From the NCBI GenBank assembly GCA_963771545.1, contig CAVYTX010000002.1, forward strand, positions 868,001 through 932,000: a stretch of DNA of 64,000 nt, in the 5' to 3' direction. Positions 27,374-37,084 of this stretch are shown here, in pieces. Position 1 is the stretch's first letter, and each line of letters starts with the position of its first letter. Source of the DNA: CAKZLS01 sp963771545. GTDB lineage: Bacteria > Pseudomonadota > Alphaproteobacteria > Rhodospirillales > Defluviicoccaceae. The notes under the pieces were generated by a model. It was given only the letters and a program-made list of their open reading frames with translations, did no database searches and had not been told where the DNA came from. Made by a program: the position numbers and the translations under genes.

Positions 27374-29008
27374 TTACGTAATCACCGTCGGGCGGTCCCG
27401 CCCGGTGCGCTGTTTGATTTCGGCGACGTCGTTGGCGATGGCGATGAGATCCGCGAGCATCTCCTGGGTATCCTGATCGTGGCGGCTCGGATCGGCCTCG
27501 TAGCGCTCGATATAGACCCGCAGCGTCGCCCCCTCCGTGCCCGTCCCCGACAGCCGGAACACGATCCGCGAGCCGTCGGTAAACCCGATCCTGATTCCCT
27601 GGTTCTTGGACACGCTGCCGTCAACCGGATCGGTGTAGGCGAAATCGTCGGCGAATTCGACTTCGAACGCGCCCAGTTTTTCTCCCTTGAGCGACCCGGT
27701 CAGCGACCGCAGGTGCGTCATCAGGTCGTCGGCCGCGTCGCTGTCGACGCCTTCGTAGTCGTGCCGGGAGTAGAAATTGCGGCCGTAGGCGCGCCAGTGC
27801 GCTTTCACCAGGTCGGCCACCGATTCCTGCTTGACGGCCAGAACGTTCAGCCAGAACAGCACCGCCCACAGGCCGTCCTTCTCCCGAACGTGATCCGAGC
27901 CGGTTCCGAAGCTCTCTTCGCCGCACAGCGTGACCTTGCCGGCGTCGAGCAGGTTGCCGAAGAATTTCCAGCCGGTGGGCGTCTCGAAGCACGGGATGCC
28001 CAACTTCGCTGCCACCCGGTCGGGCGCCTGGCTGGTGGGCATGGACCGCGCGATCCCCGCAAGGCCGCGCGCGTATCCCGGCGCCGTGGTGGCGTTGGCG
28101 GCCAGCACGGCGAGGCTGTCGCTGGGCGTCACATAGAACTGCTTGCCGAGGATCATGTTGCGATCGCCGTCGCCGTCGGACGCGGCGCCGAAGTCCGGCC
28201 CATCCGGATGAAACATCATTTCCACCAGGTCCTCGGCGTGCGCCAGATTGGGATCCGGATGTCCGCCGCCGAAATCCTCCAGCGGCTCGCCGTTGATGAC
28301 CGTGTGCGATGGCGCGCCCAACGTGTCTTGCAGGATCGCGCGGGCATAGGGTCCGGTGACCGCGTGCATGGCGTCGAAGCACATGTTGAAGGTCCCGGAG
28401 GCAAACAACCGGTGAATCGCGTCGAAGTCGAACAGCTCCTTCATCAGCGCCGCGTAATCGGCAACGGAGTCGCAGACCTCCACGGTCATCGGACCCAGCG
28501 GCGTTTTGCCCAACGTGTCGATATCCACATCCGGAGCGTCGAGGATCCGGTATTCCTTAATTTTGCACGTGTTCGCGTAGATCGCCTCGGTGACCTTTTC
28601 CGGGGCCGGACCGCCGTTGGAAATATTGTACTTGATGCCGAAGTCCTCGTCGGGACCGCCCGGATTGTGGCTGGCCGACAGCACGATACCGCCGAACGCG
28701 CCGTACTTGCGGATGAGGCACGACGCCGCCGGCGTGGACAAAATGCCACCTTGACCGACCAGCACCCGTCCGAACCCGTTGGCGGCGGCCATCTTGAGAA
28801 TGATCTGAATGGCTTGCCGGTTGAAATACCGGCCATCTCCTCCGACCACCAAGATTTCTCCCTGGAAGCCCTCCAGCGAATCGAAAATCGATTGAACGAA
28901 GTTCGCCAGGTAGTGTGGTTTTTGGAAGACCTTGACCTTTTTCCGGAGACCGGATGTTCCCGGTTTTTGTTGTTCGAACGGCTGCGTTTGGATCGTGGAC
29001 GCCGTCAT
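27374..29008 (-). CDS. pgm: Alpha-phosphoglucomutase
   Basis: The 544-aa enzyme interconverts glucose-1-phosphate and glucose-6-phosphate. It shows the phosphoserine loop VLSASHNPGGPDEDFG, the Mg2+ loop SDGDGDRNM, the sugar-binding GEESFG and the C-terminal phosphate-binding RLSGTGTEGATLR. The length matches the eukaryote-like Pgm group found in many alphaproteobacteria. The ATG at 29008 (MTASTIQTQPFEQ) was chosen over an upstream frame to 29083. The product supplies glucose-1-phosphate for GalU, whose gene lies about 6 kb away in the same orientation. Confidence 0.96.
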   Translation of the reverse strand: MTASTIQTQPFEQQKPGTSGLRKKVKVFQKPHYLANFVQSIFDSLEGFQGEILVVGGDGRYFNRQAIQIILKMAAANGFGRVLVGQGGILSTPAASCLIRKYGAFGGIVLSASHNPGGPDEDFGIKYNISNGGPAPEKVTEAIYANTCKIKEYRILDAPDVDIDTLGKTPLGPMTVEVCDSVADYAALMKELFDFDAIHRLFASGTFNMCFDAMHAVTGPYARAILQDTLGAPSHTVINGEPLEDFGGGHPDPNLAHAEDLVEMMFHPDGPDFGAASDGDGDRNMILGKQFYVTPSDSLAVLAANATTAPGYARGLAGIARSMPTSQAPDRVAAKLGIPCFETPTGWKFFGNLLDAGKVTLCGEESFGTGSDHVREKDGLWAVLFWLNVLAVKQESVADLVKAHWRAYGRNFYSRHDYEGVDSDAADDLMTHLRSLTGSLKGEKLGAFEVEFADDFAYTDPVDGSVSKNQGIRIGFTDGSRIVFRLSGTGTEGATLRVYIERYEADPSRHDQDTQEMLADLIAIANDVAEIKQRTGRDRPTVIT

Positions 29009-29083
29009 TTTTGGTTTCTCCCCCAAAACAAACGAATCGCCTTTTGTGGCCAGGCGAGACGATTGCGCGCTGATTGGCGGCAA

Positions 29084-29370
29084 ATTAGCAGGAAACCGGC
29101 GCGGCCGCCAACAATTCCGCCCTCTTAACGAACTCGAAAATGTTATTAAATTTCAAATAATTGAAACTTTTTTACGCTCATGCAGCACGAAAACTAACTC
29201 AAAAGGGGATTCAGCTTGGATTAACAATTTGTTATAAGCAAGGCGAGTAAATATGTTGGGAACAACCTGGAGGTTAGCCACCAATAAGCCATCGGCAGCC
29301 CCTTACTGGGCAACGGTGGCGTGTTGGAGTTGACGCGGTATCGATAGCACATCTCGACTGGAGGACTGTA
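29084..29370. promoter_or_regulatory. Divergent upstream region of pgm and the SPOR carboxypeptidase
   Basis: The 287 bp have no gene. The part next to pgm is AT-rich (29135-29175), suitable for promoters. On the plus-strand side, GGAGG at 29360-29364 is a strong ribosome site six bases before the ATG at 29371. Confidence 0.5.
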
Positions 29371-30924
29371 ATGACGTTTGGGGGCGCTAGGATAGTGGGG
29401 CGAGTTATCGCGGTCGCGCTCGTTGCCGTGGGTCTTGTCGGTTTGTTCGCGGACACAGCCGCCGCCGCGCGCAACAAGTACGCATCCATTGTCGTCGATG
29501 CGGAGTCTGGCCGCGTGCTTTACGCCAGAAACGCCGACGCCAGCCGCTACCCCGCCTCCACCACCAAGATCATGACTTTGTACTTGCTGTTCGAAGCCTT
29601 GGACCGTGGCCGGGTGACGCTGGATCAGTCGTTCACGGTGTCCAGGCGCGCGGCGAGCCAGCCGCCGTCCAAGCTGGGGCTCAGGGCCGGCGACACCATC
29701 CGGGTCCGAGAGGCCATGCTTGCCTTGGTCACCAAGTCCGCGAACGACGTCGCCACCGTTGTCGCGGAAGGACTGGGAAAGACCGAAAGCAATTTTGCGC
29801 GGAAAATGACGGCCACGGCCCGGAAACTGGGCATGTCCAAGACCACGTTCCGGAACGCGTCCGGGCTGCCGGATCCCCGCCAGGTCACGACCGCCCGCGA
29901 CATGGCCAAACTCGGACAGGCGATTGTCCATCACTACCCGCAGTACTACAAGCATTTCTCCCAGCGCGAGTTCACGTATAACGGCGTCAAGCACGGAAAC
30001 CACAATCGACTGCTGGGCACTTACGACGGAATGGACGGCATCAAGACCGGATATATCCGGGCATCCGGGTTCAATTTGGTGGCGTCGGCGAAGCGTGGCG
30101 ATCAAAGGCTGATTGGCGTGGTTTTCGGCGGTAAGTCTTCGAGGAGCCGCAATCAAGAGATGGTCAGCCTCCTTGATGACGGATTCACGAAACAGACACA
30201 AATCCTCGAAGCCCAGGCGAAACAACGCAATCGGACTTTCGCTGGGATCGGCGATCCGGAACCCAAACCCGGGAACGGCACCATCGTCGGTCTCGCCGCT
30301 CCCGCTTTGCCCGACGCGTCCATCGCCGCGATTGCCGGCGCTTGGGGCATCCAAGTGGGCGCTTTTCGCGAGCAACAATCGGCCAGCAACGCCGCCCGCA
30401 CCGCCTATGTCAACGCCTCGGAATTCGTTCAGCGGGGCAAGGTGGCCATCGTGCGGTACACGGATGAAAGCCAGAACCCCTTCTATCTCGCGCGCATCCA
30501 CGATCTGCAAAAACAACAAGCCGACCAAGCGTGCCGCAAGCTCGAACTCGCCGGAACGGACTGCTTTCAATTGCAGCTCGAGCAGGAACCAGCGCAGGAG
30601 TTGACCTTGGGCCAAGGTTCGGCCGAAGCCGTCCCCGGCTCATCCGCCGCGCCACAACGGCCGTCGGGGGAATGGGGTGTGCAGGTGGGCGCCTACCCGC
30701 AGCACGAGTCCGCTTACACGACGGCCCAACGAGCCGTTCGCATGGCGCCGAACTCCCTGAACGACGGCGTCATCAAGGTGATTCCGACCAACGGCGGTCG
30801 CAGCCGGCCGCTCTATCGGGGGCGTGTCCTGGGCATCGACCAGAACCAGGCGGAGCAAGCCTGTGTGCAGCTGAAGGCGCGGCGCATGGCATGCATGGTC
30901 CTTCGTCCGGACGGTCTCGGATAG
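29371..30924 (+). CDS. D,D-carboxypeptidase with SPOR-like repeats
   Basis: The 517-aa periplasmic protein has a signal peptide ending near DTAAAA, then a DacF/PBP5-type domain (about residues 34-275) with STTK, SAN (TKSANDVATV) and KTG (GIKTGYIRASG). Two C-terminal SPOR-like domains follow (AWGIQVGAFREQQSASNAA..., then EWGVQVGAYPQHESAYTTA...), each ending near a conserved Cys-containing stretch. SPOR domains bind denuded septal glycan, so this carboxypeptidase is expected at the division site. It is the second D,D-carboxypeptidase in the window; the other lacks SPOR. It is preceded by a strong GGAGG ribosome site. Confidence 0.93.
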   Translation: MTFGGARIVGRVIAVALVAVGLVGLFADTAAAARNKYASIVVDAESGRVLYARNADASRYPASTTKIMTLYLLFEALDRGRVTLDQSFTVSRRAASQPPSKLGLRAGDTIRVREAMLALVTKSANDVATVVAEGLGKTESNFARKMTATARKLGMSKTTFRNASGLPDPRQVTTARDMAKLGQAIVHHYPQYYKHFSQREFTYNGVKHGNHNRLLGTYDGMDGIKTGYIRASGFNLVASAKRGDQRLIGVVFGGKSSRSRNQEMVSLLDDGFTKQTQILEAQAKQRNRTFAGIGDPEPKPGNGTIVGLAAPALPDASIAAIAGAWGIQVGAFREQQSASNAARTAYVNASEFVQRGKVAIVRYTDESQNPFYLARIHDLQKQQADQACRKLELAGTDCFQLQLEQEPAQELTLGQGSAEAVPGSSAAPQRPSGEWGVQVGAYPQHESAYTTAQRAVRMAPNSLNDGVIKVIPTNGGRSRPLYRGRVLGIDQNQAEQACVQLKARRMACMVLRPDGLG

Positions 30925-30975
30925 GCGGGGGCCAAACGCCAACCCGCCCCACTCTCCTCGGCGGACCCGTTCTCC

Positions 30976-31404
30976 TCAAAGCCAGTGCTCGCCCCTCGGA
31001 CATGAGGTTCGCGTCCGGCGGACGTACTCCTTGCGGTGCTTTCGCCGCCATTCTTGAAACGTCCACTCCCGTGAAGATCCGGGAACGCCGGGAACCGGAA
31101 TAAAGACATTGGCGAGGGTCACGTCGCCTCGCGCGGATGTGACCGGCACCTCCACCAGATCATATTCATCCCCCTCAAACGCCGTCAGGCGGGCCGCGTC
31201 CGCCGCTGTCAGAGCGGACACCAGAACACCCTCCACGCGACTTTCGGCGTCCGCCACGAGGATCGGGTACCATGCGCCGGCGCGGTACACCCTTTGATAG
31301 CCGTGTATGAACGCGCGCCGGCGGCTGGCCGCCGGAATTCGGCGGCCGATCACGGCGCCGAGCACCTCGGTGTCCATCAGTGTGCCGTAAAAGAAATATC
31401 TCAC
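30976..31404 (-). CDS. Gamma-glutamylcyclotransferase-like protein
   Basis: The 142-aa protein begins with GTG and the family motif VRYFFYGTLMD, the phosphate-like binding loop of the GGCT/AIG2-like fold. A later AFEGDEYDLVEV supplies the conserved acidic residue. Family members release 5-oxoproline from gamma-glutamyl amides, but many bacterial ones are uncharacterised. The GTG overlaps the stop of the upstream cysteine hydrolase gene (GTGA), so the two are co-translated. Confidence 0.85.
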   Translation of the reverse strand: MRYFFYGTLMDTEVLGAVIGRRIPAASRRRAFIHGYQRVYRAGAWYPILVADAESRVEGVLVSALTAADAARLTAFEGDEYDLVEVPVTSARGDVTLANVFIPVPGVPGSSREWTFQEWRRKHRKEYVRRTRTSCPRGEHWL

Positions 31405-32432
31405 GCCAGTCCCTGCCAACTGTCCATGGGATCGGTGGAACGGACCACGTGCATGCCATGCTCGGAAAACCGCCGAAACGCGGCGTCGGCCTCTTCCGTG
31501 TAATCGATCGCGCCCGGCACCACCACCGGCGAGGTGCAATCCTCCAGGAGATAAACCTTCTCCACCAACCGGCTATCCACGGCCAACGCGTCATCCAGCA
31601 GATCGGCTATGGTCCAGGCAACGCAATGGCTCTTGGCCTGCCCGGTGATGATCACCGCGTCATGGCTTATCAGCGCCTGCATGATCTTGTCGCTCTTGTC
31701 CGCGAGCGCGCCGCCGTCGGGTCCGGTCCGCACTTCGGGACCCAGAACGGAATAGTGTTCGGTCAGCGGATGGCTTCCCTTGACGTGCCAGTCGGGTTGG
31801 GCGCCGCGGGCCATCGTGTGGAAAAAGATGGCCTCCTCCACCGCCGACACCAATGCGTGACCGATACCGCCGAGCATGGCGTGATAGGGCCAGATCGTCA
31901 GCGCGTATTTTCCGCTTTCCTGGAGCCGGCGGGTGTAGTGATCGAGATGGCGCTGCCCGTTCTCGGGGCTGATGTTCAAATCGTCGCCGACCGCCGGATT
32001 GAACCGCCAGTGCCCCTCCCGAATGTCTTCGACGGAGACCAGCGTATAGGGCGCCGGATGGGCGCCCTGGCTATCCACCAGGAAAACGCCGTGAAAGATT
32101 TGCATGGCCTGGTGCGTATCCAGCGTCGGAATGATCCGGGAAATGTTGGCCAGATTGTGATAGATGAACCGGCAGAGCCGTCGGTTGTCATCGACGGCGC
32201 CGGTTCCCGACCGCCCCCCCACATACAGTTCAAAATCCGGGATGCAAAAGGTGTTCTGCACGTCCACGGCCACCAGGCACACCCTGGTTTGGTCGCGGGA
32301 ACTTGGTTGGACGCCATGATCGCTTGCCCATTTGGCCGCGGCCGCGGCAACCTCCTGATACGGAACCCGCCACACCTCGCCAACCCTGTTCGGATCGAAG
32401 TGCGCGGGAAGAGGCAATTCCGGTGATATCAT
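31401..32432 (-). CDS. Isochorismatase-family cysteine hydrolase
   Basis: The 343-aa protein is longer than typical nicotinamidases (about 200 aa). The catalytic core is visible: Asp in CLVAVDVQNTFC, a central Lys region and the nucleophile Cys in GQAKSHCVAWTIADLL. THQAMQIFHGVF and HYTRRLQESGKYALTIWP resemble a subgroup annotated as nicotinamidase-like. It could deamidate nicotinamide or another amide. It is coupled to the GGCT-like gene, and a 90-bp gap separates it from the phosphohexomutase gene upstream. Confidence 0.85.
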   Translation of the reverse strand: MISPELPLPAHFDPNRVGEVWRVPYQEVAAAAAKWASDHGVQPSSRDQTRVCLVAVDVQNTFCIPDFELYVGGRSGTGAVDDNRRLCRFIYHNLANISRIIPTLDTHQAMQIFHGVFLVDSQGAHPAPYTLVSVEDIREGHWRFNPAVGDDLNISPENGQRHLDHYTRRLQESGKYALTIWPYHAMLGGIGHALVSAVEEAIFFHTMARGAQPDWHVKGSHPLTEHYSVLGPEVRTGPDGGALADKSDKIMQALISHDAVIITGQAKSHCVAWTIADLLDDALAVDSRLVEKVYLLEDCTSPVVVPGAIDYTEEADAAFRRFSEHGMHVVRSTDPMDSWQGLA

Positions 32433-32522
32433 CGCGAACCCTCTCGCTCCTCCGCTGACGCCGATACATTTGGCACGCCACGGCCTCTCGTCAAGAGAGG
32501 GAAAGGCTCCCGCGTCTCGCGA

Positions 32523-33923
32523 TCAGTGACCGCCGGGAACCGGCTCCAAGCCGCTCAAACTCAACTGCCGGCTCAATTCGGCCACGAGCCGCCGCAGCGA
32601 CGCATCGTTCGAAGCCTCGCACCGCCCCACCAAAACCGCTTGCGTGTTCGACGCGCGGAGAAGCCACCAACCGTCGCTGCTTGTCACGCGGACGCCGTCG
32701 ATGACGCCGACCTTGATCCCGTCCATGGTCTTCAACCGATCGCGCACTTCCTCGACAACCGCGAACTTACGCTCTTCCGGGCAATCGAACCGGAGTTCGG
32801 GCGTGTTGACCATGCTTGGCAAGGCATCGCGCATCTCCGCCAAGGTGGTGTCGCCGGAGCTCAGGATCGAGAGCAACCGGACGGCCGAATAAAGGGCGTC
32901 GTCATAGCCGTAGTACCGGTGAGCGAAAAAGATGTGCCCGCTCATCTCGCCCGCGAGCGGCGCGCCCGTTTCGACCATCAGGGTCTTGATGAGGGAATGA
33001 CCGGTCTTGCTCATGAGCGGTTTCCCGCCCATCCGTTCAATTTCGTCGAAAAAGACCTGGCTGGCCTTCACGTCGGCGATGATGGTCGAACCCGGGAGTT
33101 CTTCCAGCACCGGCCCCGACAAAACAACCAAGAGCTGATCGCCCCACAGGACGCGTCCGCGGGCATCGATGACTCCGATACGGTCGCCGTCGCCATCGAA
33201 ACCGATGCCGAGATCGCAGCCTTCGTTCGCCACCGCCTGTTTGAGTTGATCGAGATTTTTCTCGACGGTCGGATCGGGATGATGGGCGGGGAAACGGCCA
33301 TCCACGGTTTCGTTGATCAAGACATGGCGGCCGGGCAATTTCTTGCACAGCAGCTGAACAATCTCGCCGGCCGCGCCATTGCCCGGATCCCAAGCCACCG
33401 TCAGCGCCTTGTCGCCCCGGAATTCCTGGACCAGTCGCTCCACGTAGGCTTCCGCCACCGGACACGGTTCGAGCGTCCCCTCGCCGGAAACGAAATCGCC
33501 CGCCCCGGTCAACTCGCTCAGGCCTTGAATGGCCTCTCCGTAGAACGGCTTGCCGTTCAGAGAAATCTTGATGCCGTTATATTCCGGGGGATTGTGAGAA
33601 CCGGTGATCATCATGCCCGCGTCGGCTTCGAGATGATGGGTCGCGAAGTAGAGCATGGGCGTCGGGCCAAGTCCGATCCGGAAAACCGTGAGACCGGTCG
33701 CGGCCAGACCCGCGACCAGCGCTTCCTCCAGAGCGGGCGACGTCAGGCGGCCGTCATAGCCGACCGCGACCGTCTTGCCGCCACTGCCGATCACGATACC
33801 GCCGAATGCCCGGCCGATCGCCCTTACGCCCTCCGTGGTCAGGGTTTCACCGACAATGCCTCGAATGTCGTACTCGCGCAGAATGGTGGGGTCCAGCCGG
33901 TAGCCACCGGAGATCGAGTTCAT
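32523..33923 (-). CDS. manB: Phosphomannomutase/phosphoglucomutase
   Basis: The 466-aa alpha-D-phosphohexomutase of the AlgC/ManB type has the phosphoserine loop GMMITGSHNPPEYNGIK, the metal loop GFDGDGDRIGV, the sugar loop AGEMSGHIFF and a C-terminal phosphate-binding RASNTQ. It converts mannose-6-P or glucose-6-P to the 1-phosphate. It lies 12 bp downstream of ugd in the order galU-ugd-manB, giving a unit for nucleotide-sugar supply to surface polysaccharide. Confidence 0.94.
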   Translation of the reverse strand: MNSISGGYRLDPTILREYDIRGIVGETLTTEGVRAIGRAFGGIVIGSGGKTVAVGYDGRLTSPALEEALVAGLAATGLTVFRIGLGPTPMLYFATHHLEADAGMMITGSHNPPEYNGIKISLNGKPFYGEAIQGLSELTGAGDFVSGEGTLEPCPVAEAYVERLVQEFRGDKALTVAWDPGNGAAGEIVQLLCKKLPGRHVLINETVDGRFPAHHPDPTVEKNLDQLKQAVANEGCDLGIGFDGDGDRIGVIDARGRVLWGDQLLVVLSGPVLEELPGSTIIADVKASQVFFDEIERMGGKPLMSKTGHSLIKTLMVETGAPLAGEMSGHIFFAHRYYGYDDALYSAVRLLSILSSGDTTLAEMRDALPSMVNTPELRFDCPEERKFAVVEEVRDRLKTMDGIKVGVIDGVRVTSSDGWWLLRASNTQAVLVGRCEASNDASLRRLVAELSRQLSLSGLEPVPGGH

Positions 33924-33935
33924 CGTTGTGCCGCC

Positions 33936-35255
33936 TTATTCCGGGGTCGCCGCCGGCCGGCCGATAGAGGTGTAGCAAAAGCCGGCGGACGCCATTTCCC
34001 GGGGATCATAAACGTTTCGCAGATCGACCATCATCGGGTGCTTCAACAGGCTCTTTGCCTGGCTCAAGTCGAGCGCCCGGAATTCGTTCCATTCCGTGAG
34101 AACGGCCACCGCGTCGGCGTCGGTCATGGCGTCGTAAGCGTTTTCGCACCAGATCACATCGGTCAGCAACCGCCGCGCTTCGTTCATGCCTTCGGGATCG
34201 AAAGCCCTCACCGAAGCCCCGGCCTTTTGCAAGGCCGGCACGATATCGAGGCTGGGCGCATCGCGCATGTCGTCCGTATTGGGTTTGAAGGTCAGGCCCA
34301 GGATCGCGATGGTCTTGCCGTCGACGGAACCGTCACATGCCGCGATAATTTTTTCGGCCATGTGTTTTTTTCGATCGTCGTTGATCTTGACAACGGCCTC
34401 GACAATCCGGACCGGCGCGCCGGCGGTCTGAGCGGTTCGCACCAGCGCGATCGTGTCCTTGGGGAAACATGACCCGCCATAGCCGGGCCCGGCATGAAGA
34501 AATTTCCGTCCGATGCGGCCATCGAGGCCCATACCGAGGGCGACGTCATGGACATCCCCTCCCACCTTCTCGCACAAATCCGCGAGTTCGTTGATGAAGG
34601 TGATCTTGGTGGCCAGGAACGCGTTGGCCGCGTACTTGATGAGCTCGGCGGTTGTCCGCGCCGTAAACAGGATCGGGGTCTCGATCAGATACAGAACCCG
34701 GTACAAACGGCGCATCACCTCCTGGGCCCGTTCGCTCTCGGTCCCGATGACCACCCGATCCGGCCGCATGAAGTCGCCGATGGCCGAGCCTTCCCGCAGG
34801 AACTCCGGATTGGAAACCACGTCGAAGTCGGCGTCGGGACGGGTCTCCCGAATGATGCGCTCGACCTCGTCGCCCGTTCCCACCGGGACCGTCGATTTGG
34901 TTACCACCACGGTGTAGCCATCGAGAACCTTGGCGATATCCCGCGAGGCGTCGTAGACGTACGAGAGGTCGGCGTGACCGTCACCGCGCCGGCTCGGCGT
35001 TCCGACGGCGATGAACACGGCGTCGGCGCCCGCCACCGCGGCGGAGATGTCGGTCGTGAACCTCAGGCGCCCGGACTTGGCGTTGCTTTCCACCAAAGCC
35101 GTGAGACCGGGTTCGTAGATTGGCATTTCGCCCCGATTGAGACGCTCGATCCTGCCGGCATCCTTGTCTAAGCAGACAACATTGAAGCCGAATTCGGAAA
35201 AGCAGGCGCCCGAGACCAAACCAACGTATCCCGCGCCGATCATTGTGACTTGCAT
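33936..35255 (-). CDS. ugd: UDP-glucose 6-dehydrogenase
   Basis: The 439-aa NAD-dependent enzyme oxidises UDP-glucose to UDP-glucuronate. The Rossmann motif GAGYVGLVSG lies at the N-terminus, EFLREGSA in the middle, the catalytic Cys in GPGYGGSCFPKD, and the second Rossmann-like domain begins IAILGLTFKPNTDDMRDAPS. It is directly downstream of galU, which makes its substrate. Confidence 0.96.
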   Translation of the reverse strand: MQVTMIGAGYVGLVSGACFSEFGFNVVCLDKDAGRIERLNRGEMPIYEPGLTALVESNAKSGRLRFTTDISAAVAGADAVFIAVGTPSRRGDGHADLSYVYDASRDIAKVLDGYTVVVTKSTVPVGTGDEVERIIRETRPDADFDVVSNPEFLREGSAIGDFMRPDRVVIGTESERAQEVMRRLYRVLYLIETPILFTARTTAELIKYAANAFLATKITFINELADLCEKVGGDVHDVALGMGLDGRIGRKFLHAGPGYGGSCFPKDTIALVRTAQTAGAPVRIVEAVVKINDDRKKHMAEKIIAACDGSVDGKTIAILGLTFKPNTDDMRDAPSLDIVPALQKAGASVRAFDPEGMNEARRLLTDVIWCENAYDAMTDADAVAVLTEWNEFRALDLSQAKSLLKHPMMVDLRNVYDPREMASAGFCYTSIGRPAATPE

Positions 35256-35314
35256 CGTTCCCCTGATTTCTTTTCAGTATATCCGCACCGATTGCTTCAA
35301 TGGCGCAAACGGCC

Positions 35315-36187
35315 TTACGCGTAAGTCTTCAACATCTCTCGGACGCGCTCTTTCATATCGTCGCGCTCCAAGGCGTAAGCCAGATTCGCCTCGAGGTATC
35401 CAACCTTGCCGCCGCAGTCGAACCGCCGTCCATCGAAGCGGAAGCCATGAAGGGGAACGTTCAACTCCAGGCTCTTGGCGAGACTGTCGGTGAGCTGAAT
35501 TTCGTTTTCGGCTCCACGGCTTTGATACTCAAGCACGCGCAGGACGATGGGATCGAGAATATACCGGCCGATTATGGCCAGATTGGAAGGCGCTTTGTTG
35601 GGCGCGGGTTTCTCCACGACACCCCGCGCGGAGGCCAGCCGCCCCTTGTCCTCGTCCACATCGAGCATGCCATAGCGGTCCGTCTCATCGTTCGGGACCT
35701 CCTCGACGGCGACCATGTTACCCCCGACGGACGCGTAAGCGGCAATCATCTGGCTGAGGCATCCGCTGTTCGAAAGGATCAGATCGTCCGCCAGAAGAAC
35801 CGCGAACGGTTCTTCGCCGATGAAGTTGCGCGCGCACCACACCGCGTGCCCGAGCCCCAGTGGCTCTTGTTGACGGGTGTACGAGATGTGGCCGGGTTGC
35901 GGCATCCAGTCGAGAACGGAGGCCAGCGACTCCTGCTTACCGCGTTCGCGCAACACCTGCTCCAACTCGACGCTATGGTCGAAATGATCCTCAATGGCGC
36001 TCTTGGCGCGGCCGGTGACAAAAATGAACTCTTCAATGCCGGCGTCCCGGGCTTCCTCCACCGCGTACTGAATCAACGGTTTATCGACGATCGGCAGCAT
36101 TTCCTTCGGCATGGCTTTGGTCGCGGGCAGGAAACGAGTTCCCAGGCCGGCCACGGGAAATACCGCCTTGCGCACTGACTTGGTCAT
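35315..36187 (-). CDS. galU: UTP-glucose-1-phosphate uridylyltransferase
   Basis: The 290-aa nucleotidyltransferase makes UDP-glucose from UTP and glucose-1-P. It carries the signature GLGTRFLPATKAMPKEMLPI, PLIQYAVEEA, and the metal Asp in VLLADDLIL. It is first in the galU-ugd-manB unit. Confidence 0.96.
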   Translation of the reverse strand: MTKSVRKAVFPVAGLGTRFLPATKAMPKEMLPIVDKPLIQYAVEEARDAGIEEFIFVTGRAKSAIEDHFDHSVELEQVLRERGKQESLASVLDWMPQPGHISYTRQQEPLGLGHAVWCARNFIGEEPFAVLLADDLILSNSGCLSQMIAAYASVGGNMVAVEEVPNDETDRYGMLDVDEDKGRLASARGVVEKPAPNKAPSNLAIIGRYILDPIVLRVLEYQSRGAENEIQLTDSLAKSLELNVPLHGFRFDGRRFDCGGKVGYLEANLAYALERDDMKERVREMLKTYA

Positions 36188-36349
36188 TACAATTCCTTGA
36201 GAATCCTAGTTGAGTGGGCTCGTCGAACGGATATTCGCGCTCCTTTTGCCATAGGGCCGCCGCCCCTGCAACGCCCTCCTTCAAGCCGCCGCCCAATGGA
36301 TCACATTCGGACCGACCCCATCCGCAATCGGCGCTAAAGTCGCGGTCGT

Positions 36350-37081
36350 TCAGCTACCGAGCAGCAGGTCCTTGGCTTGATTGACTTTCGCGGCGAGAAA
36401 ATTGGAACCGCCCTTGTCCGGATGCAGGGCGCTGATGATCCGATGGTAGGCCGCCTTGATTTCCGCCTCGCCGGCGCCGGGTTGGAGGCCAAGAACATCA
36501 TAGGCTTCCTGGCACGTCATCTCGCCGTCGCCACGGGTCCGACTCCCCGCTTCGGCCCCTTGGCCCGTGAATTCCGCGCTGGCCTTGGTTCGCCAGTCCG
36601 GGTGAGCACGATCGAGGTAGGCTTCCAGCACCTGTGTCGACTGCTGGTCCTCGACCCAGCACTGCTTCAGCAATTCCACCAGTTCCGCGAGGCCGAGCGC
36701 GCTCAGCGCCCGGCCGGCGAAGGAACCTTCGAGAACGTCGCCATCCAAATCGCCGGTTTCGTGGTCGAGGGATACGCGTAGAAAGCGGGTATTGACGGTC
36801 GACGCCCGACCGCCGCCGGCCCCGGCCATGCGCGAGAAATTTTTCGCGGTTCGAGCGGCGCGAACGAATCTCAAGACCCAAGGCAGCGCCGCCGCCGCCG
36901 CGCCCAACGCCCAGCCGATGCGCCCGGTGACCGCCAGAAACACGATCACGACGACAATCAGGCCTAAAGCCAGACGCTTTACCGCCCTAGCCAAAACCTT
37001 AGGGTCCGCGACGACGTACCAGCGGCCGATCAGGACCAATCCCACGAGCAGCGCAAGTCCCAGCAAGAACAGCGGCAGCAC
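36350..37081 (-). CDS. Membrane-anchored J-domain protein
   Basis: The 243-aa protein has two or three N-terminal hydrophobic helices (residues about 1-20, 38-55, 56-72), a middle cytosolic segment and a C-terminal J-domain (TCQEAYDVLGLQPGAGEAEIKAA ... HPDKGG), where the HPD tripeptide needed to stimulate DnaK is intact. The topology is like eukaryotic Pam18/DNAJC-type proteins. It begins three bases after the stop of the VWA gene, so the two form a unit. It probably recruits DnaK to the inner membrane; the client is unknown. Confidence 0.85.
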   Translation of the reverse strand: MLPLFLLGLALLVGLVLIGRWYVVADPKVLARAVKRLALGLIVVVIVFLAVTGRIGWALGAAAAALPWVLRFVRAARTAKNFSRMAGAGGGRASTVNTRFLRVSLDHETGDLDGDVLEGSFAGRALSALGLAELVELLKQCWVEDQQSTQVLEAYLDRAHPDWRTKASAEFTGQGAEAGSRTRGDGEMTCQEAYDVLGLQPGAGEAEIKAAYHRIISALHPDKGGSNFLAAKVNQAKDLLLGS

Positions 37082-37084
37082 CCG

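Noticed and set aside
30925..30975. GGCGGG...CCCGCC hairpin between convergent genes as a terminator
   Set aside because: The stem is short with a large loop and no T-run on either strand.
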